Source: Actinomadura physcomitrii (lineage in GTDB: Bacteria; Actinomycetota; Actinomycetes; Streptosporangiales; Streptosporangiaceae). From it: DNA of 64,000 bases. Each line of letters starts with the position of its first letter. The stretch's first letter is position 1. The stretch is from positions 1 to 64,000 of the forward strand of contig NZ_WBMS02000043.1 of NCBI RefSeq assembly GCF_008923205.2, read 5' to 3'. Below are positions 50,808-59,067 of the stretch, one piece after another. Position numbers and translations under genes: made by a program. The notes under the pieces were generated by a model. That model saw only the letters and a list, made by a program, of their open reading frames with translations, searched no databases and had not been told where the DNA came from.

Positions 50808-51121
50808 GACGCCCCGGCCCGCGCGGCCGGCGCCGTCGACCGACGCCACATCCGCGCCCTCACCTGCCGCGTGGCCGCTACACCGCCGCGCGGTTGCGGA
50901 CGCCGGAGGAGGTCGCGGACGCGCTCGCCGCCCACGGGCTGCGGAACGAGGACGTCTGCCCGTTCAAGCCGGCGAACGTGCTCGACCTGGTCCGCGCCAC
51001 CGTCGCACGCCGGAAGGGACGCATCACCGACGAGGCGGTTCCCGCGATGACGCGCTTCGTCCTCGACCCGGCGGGCAGGCCGGTCGTCACCTACCTCGGC
51101 TACGCCCGGCCGCACCGGGGG
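50808..51121 (+). pseudogene. Frameshifted remnant of unknown family
   Basis: The plus strand reads VDRRHIRALTCRVAA in one frame and, after a shift near 50877, YTAARLRTPEEVADALAAHG then FKPANVLDLVRATVARRKGR in the next. Both halves look like one real protein. I do not recognise the family. No start is clear. It lies between the TetR gene and the integrase gene and may be a neighbouring gene damaged when the element inserted. Confidence 0.45.
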
Positions 51122-51155
51122 CAGTGCGCTCGGTCACGGCTCCCGAGGGCGAGCA

Positions 51156-52346
51156 CTACAGCCCCACGCCGTCCAGGGCGTTGTTGGTCCAGGCGGTGCC
51201 GCGCCGCCAGTAGACGAACACCATCGACAGGCTGTTCCAGCGGCCGTGCTGCTGGATGGTGGAGGGCGCGGCGCCGGCTTCGGCGGCGCTGGTGGCGCCC
51301 CCGGCGCGCAGCCCGTGGAAGGTGTGCGCGGCGGCGTGGTCGAGGCCGGCGCGCACGGCCGCGTCCCGGACGATGGTGTTGAGCGTCTCGTCGTCGATGC
51401 GGCCGGTGCCCCGCCCGGCGAACCGGCCCGCTCCGGCCAGGTTGCCGTGCCGGTCGATCCCGCGCAGCAGCGGCCCGCCGGTGATGCCGTGCCCGGCCAG
51501 GGTGCCGAGCCAGGTGCGGGCCAGTTCCACCGGGCAGGTCCGGGCGTGGCGGCCGCGCTTGAGGAACACCTCGGCCCCCGCCGCCTGCTGGTCGGTCTTG
51601 GAGCGGCGGATGGTGACGGTCAGCCCGCGCTCGCTGAAGTCCAGGTCCTCGATGTCGAGCGCGGCGACCTCCGAGCGGCGGCCCATCATCGCGAAGCCGA
51701 GGACCAGGATCAGCTGGTCGCGTTCGGCGCGCAGCGGATCGAGCTCGCCGGCCGCCACCGCTTCGGCGATCGCCTCGATCATGCGGCGCAGCGCGGCGAT
51801 GTCGATCTCGGGTGCCCTGCGCCGCCTGTAGCGCAGCGCGGGGTCGGGATGCCCGGCGCGTTCCCTCCGGTAGGCGCGCAGCGCTGTGCGCGCCAGCCGG
51901 GCGTCGCAGTCCAGTCCGGCGAGTTTGTGCGCGGCCTGCACGCAGCTCAGCATGGTGTCGACGGTGGAGGGCGCAGGCGGCCCGCCGTACTGGGTGGTGG
52001 TCTCGCCGGCCAGGTGGTGGACGTATTCGGCGAGGGTCTCGCGGGTGGCGGGCAACGGGGTCCGGCCGGTCAGTTCGCACCAGCGGGTGAAGGTGGCCCA
52101 GTGCCGGGTGTAGGCGCGCGTGGTGTTGGCGGCCAGCCCGGCCGCGACGCGGGCCGCGGCCTCCGGTGACAGCGCCTGGTCGAGTGGGCGTTGGTCGGGG
52201 GATCGCCGCCCTGAAGGCGGCGGCAGCGGCGTGCCGGCCAGCACGGCCGCGGACCGGGGCTGCGGAGCGGCTCCGGCGGCGGCCGGGGAGCGGCGCCCCG
52301 CAGCGCCGCCGCCGTCCTTCCCGGTCACCGGCACTCCTTCGGTCAT
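51156..52346 (-). CDS. Tyrosine recombinase/integrase
   Basis: The 396-residue protein has an N-terminal SAM-like DNA-binding domain (about 70-185, with TRAYTRHWATFTRWCE) and a phage-integrase catalytic domain. It keeps the first Arg in GFAMMGRRSEVAAL, the Lys in IRRSKTDQQ, HxxR in FHGLRAGG, His/Trp in HGRWNS and the nucleophile Tyr in FVYWRRG, so it should be active. It faces a coiled-coil zinc-motif gene over two palindromes. No excisionase, repeats at the ends or tRNA target are visible here. Confidence 0.88.
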   Translation of the reverse strand: MTEGVPVTGKDGGGAAGRRSPAAAGAAPQPRSAAVLAGTPLPPPSGRRSPDQRPLDQALSPEAAARVAAGLAANTTRAYTRHWATFTRWCELTGRTPLPATRETLAEYVHHLAGETTTQYGGPPAPSTVDTMLSCVQAAHKLAGLDCDARLARTALRAYRRERAGHPDPALRYRRRRAPEIDIAALRRMIEAIAEAVAAGELDPLRAERDQLILVLGFAMMGRRSEVAALDIEDLDFSERGLTVTIRRSKTDQQAAGAEVFLKRGRHARTCPVELARTWLGTLAGHGITGGPLLRGIDRHGNLAGAGRFAGRGTGRIDDETLNTIVRDAAVRAGLDHAAAHTFHGLRAGGATSAAEAGAAPSTIQQHGRWNSLSMVFVYWRRGTAWTNNALDGVGL

Positions 52347-52383
52347 GGCCCGAGCCTAGCCGGATCGATCGTGATGCTGGGAC

Positions 52384-52449
52384 GGGTTAACTAAGTCTTA
52401 ACCCTATCCAGAGCCACCACAAAGATTCGTGTTTCGAAAACCTCGAAAC
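52384..52449. promoter_or_regulatory. Two palindromes between recombinase and coiled-coil genes
   Basis: GGGTTAA-CTAAGTC-TTAACCC (52384-52404) and GTTTCGA-AAACC-TCGAAAC (52431-52449) both have perfect 7-bp arms. The area is A+T-rich. Both are candidate binding sites for the coiled-coil protein (KfrA-like autoregulation) or for the recombinase. Confidence 0.7.
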
Positions 52450-52500
52450 TGAATCGTGGTTTCGCGTACACAGGCTCTCGAAACCCGGCATGATGAGGAT

Positions 52501-53733
52501 GTGACTGATCAGCGCGAGCAGACGACGTCGGCCACCGCGGACCCCGGAACGGCCGCGGCCGCCGCGGACCAGGCCGCCGGCGGGGAAGCCGGGCCCTCCG
52601 CCGCGGCGGCACCTGAAGCCCCGTACGGGCGGTGCAAGCACTGCCGGGGGCCGCTGCCCGCGCCGGCCGCCACCGGCCGGCGCCGCGAGTACCACCGCGG
52701 CGGCGAGGGGCCGGGTGGGCAGGACTGCAAGGAGGCGGCCCGGCGGGCCCGTGAGTCGGCCGTCGGCGCCCTCGTCGAGCAGCCGCTCCAGGCGCTCATC
52801 GCCTGGGCCGAACGGGAGGAGGCCGAGCGCCGCGCGCACGCCGGCCTGCTGGCCGCGGCCACCGACCGCGACCAAAGGTTCGCCGCCGACCTGGCTCGGC
52901 TGCGCGATACCGTGCTGGCCCGCAACTGCGAACTGGAAACCGCCATCGCCCGGGCCGCCGCCGAGGCGGCCGAGGCCCAGGCCGCACGCGAGGCCGCCGA
53001 GCGCCGCGAGCGGACCGCGCAGGCCGAAGCCGCCGGCGCGCGCGAGGACGCCCGGCGCGCCGGCGAGCGCGCCGACGGCGCCGACGAGCGGGCCCGGCTG
53101 GCCGAACGCGCCGCGACCGCCGAACAGGCCGCGAGGATCAAGGCGGAGAAGGAGACCCAGGACGCCGTCGACAGCGGAGACCAGGCCCGCGCGGCGCTGG
53201 CCGAGACGCGGCGGCGCCTGCTCGAGGCCGAGGAACGGCTCGCGGGGATCAGGGCCGATCTCGAGCGGGTCCGCGGCGAACGCGACGACCGGGCCGCGCG
53301 GCTGGAGACCGCCGTCGCCGACCTGGCCGCCGCCCACCGGACCCTCGCCGAGAAGGACACCGCGATCGGTGACCTGACCGGGCGGCTCGAACGCGCCGAG
53401 AACGAGACCGCCGCGGCCCGCCGGCAGGCCGCCGAGGACGTGCGGACCGCCCGCGACACCGCCGCCGACCAGCTCCGCCGGGCCGACGCGCACCGGCGGA
53501 GCGCCCTGGACGCCGCCGAACGGATGCGCGGCGAACGCGACCAGGCCCGCACCGACCTGGTCGCCGCCCGGGCCGCGCACCATGCCGAACTCCGGGTCCT
53601 CAAGCAGGAACGAGACGCCGCCCGGGCCGCCGAGACCGAGCAGCGCGAGCGAGCCGTCCGCGCCGAACAGGCCGGCCGGGCCGCATCGGCCGCAGGCGAG
53701 CCTTCCACCGGGGCCGCACCGTCAGGACAGTGA
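52501..53733 (+). CDS. Zinc-motif protein with a long coiled coil (KfrA-like)
   Basis: The product has about 410 residues from the GTG at 52501 (a GTG at 52456 would add 15). It starts with a disordered stretch, then a Cys/His motif (RCKHCRGPLP...REYHRGGEGPGGQDCKEAA), a likely zinc site. From about residue 85 to the end it is an Ala/Glu/Arg-rich coiled coil. The layout resembles KfrA and other alpha-helical DNA-binding proteins of plasmids, but the DNA-binding part here is not a KfrA domain that I can name. It pairs divergently with a recombinase and probably acts with it in element maintenance. Confidence 0.75.
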   Translation: MTDQREQTTSATADPGTAAAAADQAAGGEAGPSAAAAPEAPYGRCKHCRGPLPAPAATGRRREYHRGGEGPGGQDCKEAARRARESAVGALVEQPLQALIAWAEREEAERRAHAGLLAAATDRDQRFAADLARLRDTVLARNCELETAIARAAAEAAEAQAAREAAERRERTAQAEAAGAREDARRAGERADGADERARLAERAATAEQAARIKAEKETQDAVDSGDQARAALAETRRRLLEAEERLAGIRADLERVRGERDDRAARLETAVADLAAAHRTLAEKDTAIGDLTGRLERAENETAAARRQAAEDVRTARDTAADQLRRADAHRRSALDAAERMRGERDQARTDLVAARAAHHAELRVLKQERDAARAAETEQRERAVRAEQAGRAASAAGEPSTGAAPSGQ

Positions 53734-54083
53734 TCGGCGGGCCGGCACTGGCCGCGCTGCTGTCCAGCCACCTGCTCGCGGGGGCCGCGCAGACGGTCGA
53801 CGACGTGGTCGTCATCGACCGTGGCGGGCTGGCGCACGAAGGACCGATCAGCCAGACGGTGCCGGGCGCGGCGCTCGGTGCGCTGATCCGCGTCCCGGTC
53901 GTCGGCGCGGTGGTCCTGCTGATGCTGGACCTGGCGGTGCAGCCGCTGGTGAGCGGGGCGTGGGAGCGGGAGGCGAACCTGTCGCCGTTCGGCGCGGCGG
54001 GCGTCATGACGGGCGGGACCCGCACCACGACCAAGCGGTGGAGGAGCGCGCCGCCACCCGCGAACGTGAACAGCTCGATGTGA
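53730..54083 (+). pseudogene. Remnant: ABC ATPase tail joined to permease tail
   Basis: The frame reads LLSSHLLAGAAQTVDDVVVI, then DRGGLAHEGPISQ, which is the H-loop and end of an ABC ATPase. It then passes directly into ALGALIRVPVVGAVVLLMLD with LAVQPLVSGAW, the last helices of an ABC-2 permease. The bulk of both genes is gone. The start overlaps the end of the coiled-coil gene. Confidence 0.6.
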
Positions 54084-54340
54084 TCGCGGCGCGGCGCGAG
54101 CGCGGCGCGATCACCCGCGGAGTGCACGACATCGTCGCCCGCTCGGTGACGGTGATGCTGATCGGGGTGCGCGGCGCCCGCGACGTCCTGGAAACCGAAC
54201 CGCAGGTGGCGGCGCGGACGCTGGAGCAGGTGGAGACCAGCGCCGAGCAGAGCCTGGCCGAGCTGCGCCGGAGCCTCGTCCTGCTGCGCGGGCGCCATGG
54301 CGCGCCGACCCCGCGCGAGCGGGAGATGCTCCTGCTCCCG
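54035..54340 (+). pseudogene. Remnant: histidine kinase core joined to a LuxR tail
   Basis: A different frame from the ABC fragment reads REREQLDVIAARRERGAI, then GVHDIVARSVTVMLIGVRGA and ETSAEQSLAELRRSLVLLRG. This is the HisKA_3 dimerization helix, with its phospho-accepting His, of a NarL-type sensor kinase. It goes straight into PTPREREMLLL, the start of a LuxR DNA-binding domain. The ATPase domain of the kinase and the receiver of the response regulator are missing. Confidence 0.65.
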
Positions 54341-54400
54341 ACCCGGTTTCTCCCGCTTCGCGGGCTTCAGGGCGCGGTGCCGGCCCTGCCGATGGCGGCG

Positions 54401-54808
54401 CTACACGTCGTCCCAGGCGGCCGCGCTCATCTTCCAGCCGTCGCGGGTGCGGACGAACTGGGTCGTCTGGCGTCCGAAGCCCTCGAACCACTCGCCGTCG
54501 CGGAAGCCGGACTTGCCGTACTCGCTGAACCGCTGCGCGATCGAGCCGAAGATCTCCGTCCGCTCGGCGATCTCCCATTCGGAGAACTCCGTCAGCGTCC
54601 CGTCGGTGAGCATCCGCTGCCTGGGGGCGATGAACGCGTCGAGGTCGTAGATCTCGGTCTCGCCGCCGACGTTCTTGATGATCAGCCCTTCCGGGATGAA
54701 CACCTCGCGGACGACGGCGAGGTCCGGGCCTGTGCCGCCGAGGTTGCCGAACGCGCCGAACAGCGCGCGCATCAGCCGGTCGAGTTCGTCCTTGACGCCG
54801 GTGTCCAC
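54401..54808 (-). CDS. SnoaL/NTF2-like small protein
   Basis: The 135-residue protein has an NTF2-like fold: RLMRALFGAFGNLGG at the first helix, VVREVFIPEGLIIKNVGGET then IYDLDAFIAPRQRML, and a final beta strand region GWKMSAAAWDDV. Such proteins are enzymes (cyclases, isomerases) or binding domains. A GTG at 54808 follows GGAGG. The ATG at 54826 lies inside the operator, so the GTG start is preferred. It is divergent from a TetR gene with a palindrome between them. Confidence 0.8.
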   Translation of the reverse strand: MDTGVKDELDRLMRALFGAFGNLGGTGPDLAVVREVFIPEGLIIKNVGGETEIYDLDAFIAPRQRMLTDGTLTEFSEWEIAERTEIFGSIAQRFSEYGKSGFRDGEWFEGFGRQTTQFVRTRDGWKMSAAAWDDV

Positions 54809-54823
54809 GGCCCCTCCAATACT

Positions 54824-54839
54824 CATAACATCTGTTATG
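54824..54839. promoter_or_regulatory. TetR operator CATAACA-TC-TGTTATG
   Basis: Perfect 7-bp arms with a 2-base spacer sit between the SnoaL-like gene and the TetR gene. They are a strong operator candidate for the latter. Confidence 0.8.
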
Positions 54840-54857
54840 TGAATGTACCCTGGCGGC

Positions 54858-55526
54858 ATGCCGCGCCACAAGGGAGATCACGAAGCCCGCCGCCGCGAGG
54901 TGTCGGGGGCGGTGTGGCGGGTGCTGGCCGCGCAGGGGTTCGGCGGCCTGACGCTGCGCGCGGTGGCCGCCGAGATGGGCGCGACGACCGGCCTGCTCAC
55001 GCACTACTTCCCGAGCAAGAAGGACCTGGTCGCGCACGCGCTGACGCTCCTGGACGAGCGCAGGGCGGCTGCACCGGGGACGCGGGGCGAGCCCGCCGGC
55101 CTCGGCGCTCTGCGCGCGATGCTGCTGGACATCCTGCCGGTCACGCCCCAGGCCGCCGCGGACAACCGCATCTGGGTCAGCTCGTGGGACGCCGCGCTGG
55201 CCGACCCCGGACTCGCCGCCGGCCACGCGGCCCGCTACGCGCGCTCGCGCGAGCGGATCGGGCGCCGGGTGCGGGAGGCGCAACGCCGGGGCGAGCTGCC
55301 CGCCGCCGACGCCGACGATCTCGCGGCGGCGGTCCAGTCGTTCACCCTCGGCCTCATCGTGCAGGCCCTGTTCGACCCGCAGGGCTTCCCGCCCGAGCGG
55401 CAGATCCGCATGGTGGACGGCTACCTCGCCGCGCTGGCCGGAGGGCGGGCAGAGGGCGGAGCCGCGGACGAACCTGCCGGTCCCGGGGGCGTCCTCCCGC
55501 ATCCGCGGCCGACGGAGACCGATTGA
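54858..55526 (+). CDS. TetR family regulator
   Basis: The 222-residue protein has the helix-turn-helix TLRAVAAEMGATTGLLTHYF (about 32-52), BetI-like C-terminal domain (WVSSWDAALADPGLAAGHA) and an acidic/Pro-rich tail. The ATG at 54858 fits the family, with an alternative ATG at 54843. It probably controls the divergent SnoaL-like gene and itself. Confidence 0.88.
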   Translation: MPRHKGDHEARRREVSGAVWRVLAAQGFGGLTLRAVAAEMGATTGLLTHYFPSKKDLVAHALTLLDERRAAAPGTRGEPAGLGALRAMLLDILPVTPQAAADNRIWVSSWDAALADPGLAAGHAARYARSRERIGRRVREAQRRGELPAADADDLAAAVQSFTLGLIVQALFDPQGFPPERQIRMVDGYLAALAGGRAEGGAADEPAGPGGVLPHPRPTETD

Positions 55527-55660
55527 TCTTCACTGCGCGGTCCCATAGGCCGCCCGCGGCCCCAAGTGAGGGCAGATCACCCGCGTGGCACCGCCTGCTC
55601 TCCAGACCTGACACCTTCTTCGCTCACCTGTGGCCGGCGTGGCCGACGGCGGTCGATGGA

Positions 55661-55860
55661 TCACCACCGGTCCCAGTGCAGGACCTGGTCGCGCGGGATC
55701 CGGGGCGCGGGTTTGAAGTCGGTGCCGATCGTGTAGGCGAGCGGGATGAACGCGGCGAGCATGACCTCGTCGTAGGGGACGCCCAGTACGGCGGCGAGTT
55801 CGGGTTCGAGCGGTCCTTGCGGCGGGCCCTGCGCGGCGGCGAGCGCGCCCAGCTCACCGC
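55661..55860 (-). pseudogene. C-terminal remnant of a nitroreductase
   Basis: The minus strand reads LAAVLGVPYDEVMLAAFIPL, then AYTIGTDFKPAPRIPRDQVL and a final HWDRW stop. This is the usual end of a nitroreductase/FMN oxidoreductase. Nothing of the FMN-binding N-terminal part can be seen upstream. The flanking bases 55527-55660 hold nothing that I recognise. Confidence 0.55.
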
Positions 55861-55901
55861 CCTGGTCGGCAAGCTGGCTCTGATCCCGGGGCGGGTGCGG
55901 A

Positions 55902-56942
55902 CTACGCGTCGCGGGCGGCGCCGTCGGGGGGTGGAGACAGCACGGGGAGCCGGAGGGTGAAGCGCGCGCCGGACGGGCTGTCGTCGATGGTCAGGGTGCC
56001 GCGGTGCGCGGCGGCGATCTCGCGGGCGATCGCCAGGCCCAGGCCGGTTCCGCCGGCGTCGCGGCTGCGCGCGGTGTCGACGCGGGTGAAGCGCTCGAAG
56101 ACCCGCTCGCGCTCCTCGAGCGGGATCCCGGGCCCGTCGTCGGCCACGGTGAGCGCGGCGCGGTCGCCGTCGCGGACGAGTTCGACCTCGACGGCCGCGG
56201 CGGCGTGGCGCCGGGCGTTGTCGAGCGGGCCGTCCAGGAGGCGCTGCAGTTGCGTCGGCACGCCCCGGACCTGGACGCCCGGCGTGAGCCGCGACCGGAT
56301 CTCGATGGCAGGTCGGCCCGCGGCGGACGGCCGGTGGTCCCGTATCTCGCTGTCGACCAGGGCGGTGAGGTCGAGCGGTTCGGCCAGGTCGGCTCCGGTG
56401 CCGATCTGCGCGAGCAGCAGCAGGTCGGCGACGATGCTCTCCAGGCGGTCCGCGGAGCGCAGCGCCGCCCGGGCCGCGGTCTCGACGTCGGTGTCCCGCG
56501 GATGCATGGCGAGGTCCTCGAGGTCGACGCGCAGTCCCGCGATCGGCGTCCGCAGCTCGTGCGCGGCGTCGGAGGCGAACCGGTGCTGGACGCGCACGGA
56601 GCGCTCGAGCCGGTCGAGGGTGGCGTTGGCGGTCCGGGCGAGCCGGGCGACCTCGTCGTCGCCGGGCTGCTCGGGGACGCGGTGGGACAGGTCGCTGACG
56701 GTGATCTCGGCGAGTTTCGCCCGGATGGCGTCGACGGGCCCCAGCGTGCGGCCGACGACCTGCCATGTCGTCCAGCACGCCAGGGCGGTCAGCGCGACCA
56801 CGCCGCCGGCCAGCAGCGACTCCAGGATCGGGCTGGACAGGATCGCCGGAAGCGGGCGTCCGGTGTAGACGACCGGTGAGTCCGCGGCGGGGGTGACGCG
56901 GATCGCGACCACCGTCAGGCAGCCCCGCCGGGCGCCGGGCAT
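55902..56942 (-). pseudogene. Sensor histidine kinase, sensor end lost
   Basis: The kinase core is complete: a membrane helix at about 45-65, HAMP, H-box FASDAAHELRTPI, N-box LDNARRHA, G1 DDGPGIP and G2 GTGLGLAI. But the frame begins inside the extracellular domain (VVAIRVTPAADSPVVYTGRP). The preceding part (ERVREFTACPAPGGA) lies in another frame just upstream, and the first membrane helix is missing. ATG 56942 is only a possible start. There is no response regulator next to it. The core could still be active without input. Confidence 0.65.
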
Positions 56943-57015
56943 GCGGTGAACTCGCGGACCCGTTCGGCCGGGGTCGCGGGGTCGCCCGATGGAAGCGGCG
57001 AGCAAGCTAGAGTGC

Positions 57016-57021
57016 TAGTAT
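57016..57021 (+). promoter_or_regulatory. -10 box (TAGTAT) for a leaderless RHH gene
   Basis: TAGTAT lies 7 bases before the GTG at 57029, and no ribosome site precedes that GTG. Transcription would start at the first codon. Confidence 0.55.
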
Positions 57022-57028
57022 CCTCGCC

Positions 57029-57202
57029 GTGGGCGACGAGGACGTCAAGCAGTTCAACGTGTACCTGCCGATCGGGCTGATCAAGCAGGTCAAGCATCGC
57101 GCCATCGAGGCGGAGCTGTCGCTGTCGGCACTGGTCGCGCAGGCGCTGCGCGCCTACCTCGACGAGAGCGGCACGCGGCGGCCCGGCCAGGAGGAGGACT
57201 GA
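57029..57202 (+). CDS. Small ribbon-helix-helix regulator
   Basis: This 57-residue frame, GTG at 57029 to TGA at 57202, reads KQFNVYLPIGLIKQVKHRAI, then LSLSALVAQALRAYLDE. It is a typical CopG/Arc-type ribbon-helix-helix: a strand, two helices and a short acidic tail. It is followed two bases later by a VOC gene, so it is co-transcribed. Small RHH/VOC pairs are known in actinomycetes. The RHH protein probably autoregulates the pair. It is not an antitoxin as far as I can see. Confidence 0.8.
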   Translation: MGDEDVKQFNVYLPIGLIKQVKHRAIEAELSLSALVAQALRAYLDESGTRRPGQEED

Positions 57203-57203
57203 G

Positions 57204-57545
57204 ATGAGCACCGAGGGCTTCGAGGCCGTGTTCCTGGAGACGCACAACTGGGGGAAGGCGGCCGGGTTCTTCCGCTCGCTGGGGTTCGAGCTGGAGTTCG
57301 AGACCGACCACGGCTCCGGGCTGTTGCGCAACGGCGACGGCCCCTACCTCTTCGTCGCCGAGGTGCCCGAGGACCGCGAGCCGCGGGCGCGGATGGTGCT
57401 GAGGGTGCCGGACGAGGAGGCGTTCCGCCCCGGCGCGGGCGCCGAGGTGGTCACGCCGTTCGAGGACACGCACTACGGGACCCGGGAGATGACCGTCCGG
57501 GACCCCGACGGGCGGCTGTGGACGCTGCAGGCTCCGGGCAAGTGA
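57204..57545 (+). CDS. VOC/glyoxalase-like protein
   Basis: The 113-residue protein has a VOC fold: GFEAVFLETHNWGKAAGFFR (first beta-alpha-beta), FELEFETDHGSGLLRN, and TREMTVRDPDGRLWTLQAPG (end). Metal ligands are partly visible (Glu/His in ETHN and HGSG). These proteins bind or modify small molecules, such as bleomycin-type drugs, glutathione adducts or aldehydes. It follows the RHH gene in an operon. Confidence 0.85.
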   Translation: MSTEGFEAVFLETHNWGKAAGFFRSLGFELEFETDHGSGLLRNGDGPYLFVAEVPEDREPRARMVLRVPDEEAFRPGAGAEVVTPFEDTHYGTREMTVRDPDGRLWTLQAPGK

Positions 57546-57644
57546 GCGATGGTCCGCGGACCGGCCGGATGATCCGCGGGCGGCCGGCGACCGGGTGACG
57601 CCGCCCGACGGAGCCGTTCCCGGCGACCCGCCTCCGATCGATAT

Positions 57645-57658
57645 TCTCAACGTTGAGA
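57645..57658. promoter_or_regulatory. MarR operator TCTCAACGTTGAGA
   Basis: A perfect 14-base palindrome lies 14 bases before the MarR ATG. The sequence and place are those of an autorepressor site. Confidence 0.85.
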
Positions 57659-57671
57659 TAAGGAGGCGGTG

Positions 57672-58172
57672 ATGGCGGACGCGGTGGACGACATCCTCGC
57701 GCAGTGGGCGCGGGAGCGGCCCGACCTGGACGTCTGGCCGATGGGGATCGTCGGCCGGATCTCCCGCCTGCAGATGCTGCTGCACCGGGAGCTGCGCGCG
57801 TTCTTCGCCGAGCGGGGGCTGGAGAGCTGGGAGTTCGACGTGCTGGCGACGCTGCGCCGGTCGGGCGCCCCCTACGAGCTGACCGCGGGCGCGCTGCTGA
57901 AGGCGGCGATGGTCACCTCGGGCGCCATCACCAACCGGATCGACCGGATGGAGGCCAAGGGCCTGGTCGAGCGGGTCCGCGACGCCGGCGACCGGCGGTC
58001 GGTGCTGATCCGGCTCACCCCGCACGGCCTGGCGGTCGTGGAGGAGGCGGTCGGCGCGCACGTGGACAACGAGGCGCGGCTGCTGGCATCGCTCGGCCCG
58101 TCCGAGCGGGAGGACCTGGCCCTGCGGCTGCGCGCCCTGCTGGAGGCGCTCGGCGACACCTCCCGCGCCTGA
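57672..58172 (+). CDS. MarR family regulator
   Basis: The 166-residue protein has a MarR winged helix (LTAGALLKAAMVTSGAITNR, IDRMEAKGLVERVRDAGDRR) flanked by the dimer helices. AGGAGG at 57661-57666 precedes the ATG at 57672. A perfect palindrome lies before it, so it represses itself. No other target is next to it; the hemerythrin gene downstream on the same strand might be one. Confidence 0.9.
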   Translation: MADAVDDILAQWARERPDLDVWPMGIVGRISRLQMLLHRELRAFFAERGLESWEFDVLATLRRSGAPYELTAGALLKAAMVTSGAITNRIDRMEAKGLVERVRDAGDRRSVLIRLTPHGLAVVEEAVGAHVDNEARLLASLGPSEREDLALRLRALLEALGDTSRA

Positions 58173-58314
58173 GGCGGATCGCCGGGGCCGGCGTCCGCGC
58201 CCGCCGGCAGGCGGACGGGCGGTGATGCCGGGGGCGCCGGCCGGGCCGGGGAACGTGAGCTGGATCTCGGTGCCGGCCTGTCACATTCGCGGGTGCCCGG
58301 GCCCTCATCCTGGT

Positions 58315-59031
58315 ATGGACACTTTTTCCATCGCGCCGCCCGGTGGGGCGGCGGGCGCGGCCGCCGAGCCGGGTGCGGGGCGGGCGGCGGCGGGCGTGCC
58401 GGGGCCGGCGTTCGCGGACGTGCTCGCGCGTGCCGGGCATGCGGCGTTCCGCCGGGATCTGGAGCGGCTGGCGGCGGCAGCGGCGGCGGGCCGCGCGCAC
58501 GCGCCGCAGGTGCGTGCGGGGTGGGAGAACCTGAAGCGGCAGCTGCGCCTCCACCACGATCTGCAGGAGGGCGCGCTGTGGCCGCGGGTGGAGCGCGCGG
58601 CGGCGGGCCGTGCGCCGGAGCTGGGGGTGGTGGCGGAACTGCGGGCGGAGTACGCCCGGATCGAGCCGCTGGTGGTGGCGCTGGACGCCGCGCTGCAGGA
58701 CGCCGGCCGGGATCCGGGTGAGGTCGCCTCGGCGGTGCGCGCGCTGCGGGCGGCGCTGCGGGTGCATCTGCGGCACGAGGAGGCGGGCGTGCTGGCGCTG
58801 GCGCGGCGGCTACTGGGCCCGGCGGACTGGGCGGGGTTCGCCGGCGACGCGGTGGCGGCGTGCACGTCGGGGAGCGGCGGGTGCGCGGAGGCGACGGTGC
58901 CGTGGATGGTGGACGGCATCGCGCCGCTGGAGCGCAGCCGGTTGCTGACGGCGCTGCCGCCGGCGGTGCGGGAGCTGACCCGGGTGCGGTGGGAGCCGCG
59001 GTACCGCAGGCGCCGGCTGTGGAGCGTCTGA
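58315..59031 (+). CDS. Hemerythrin-like protein
   Basis: The 238-residue protein has the hemerythrin HHE set: His in GHAAFRRDLERL, HHDLQEGALW with His-His...Glu, and VHLRHEEAGVLAL with His-x(3)-Glu, which form a di-iron site in a four-helix bundle. The rest is helical. Such proteins sense or store oxygen or iron, or respond to NO/peroxide. The ATG at 58315 gives an N-terminus with a flexible Ala/Gly stretch. The extra C-terminal 70 residues are helical and basic. Confidence 0.85.
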   Translation: MDTFSIAPPGGAAGAAAEPGAGRAAAGVPGPAFADVLARAGHAAFRRDLERLAAAAAAGRAHAPQVRAGWENLKRQLRLHHDLQEGALWPRVERAAAGRAPELGVVAELRAEYARIEPLVVALDAALQDAGRDPGEVASAVRALRAALRVHLRHEEAGVLALARRLLGPADWAGFAGDAVAACTSGSGGCAEATVPWMVDGIAPLERSRLLTALPPAVRELTRVRWEPRYRRRRLWSV

Positions 59032-59067
59032 CCGCCGCCGCCGGCACCGTCGCGCGCGGCCGGGGTG

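Noticed and set aside
57029..57202. RHH protein as an antitoxin
   Set aside because: The partner gene is a VOC protein and not a RelE/ParE/MazF-type toxin, so a regulator of the pair is the simpler reading.
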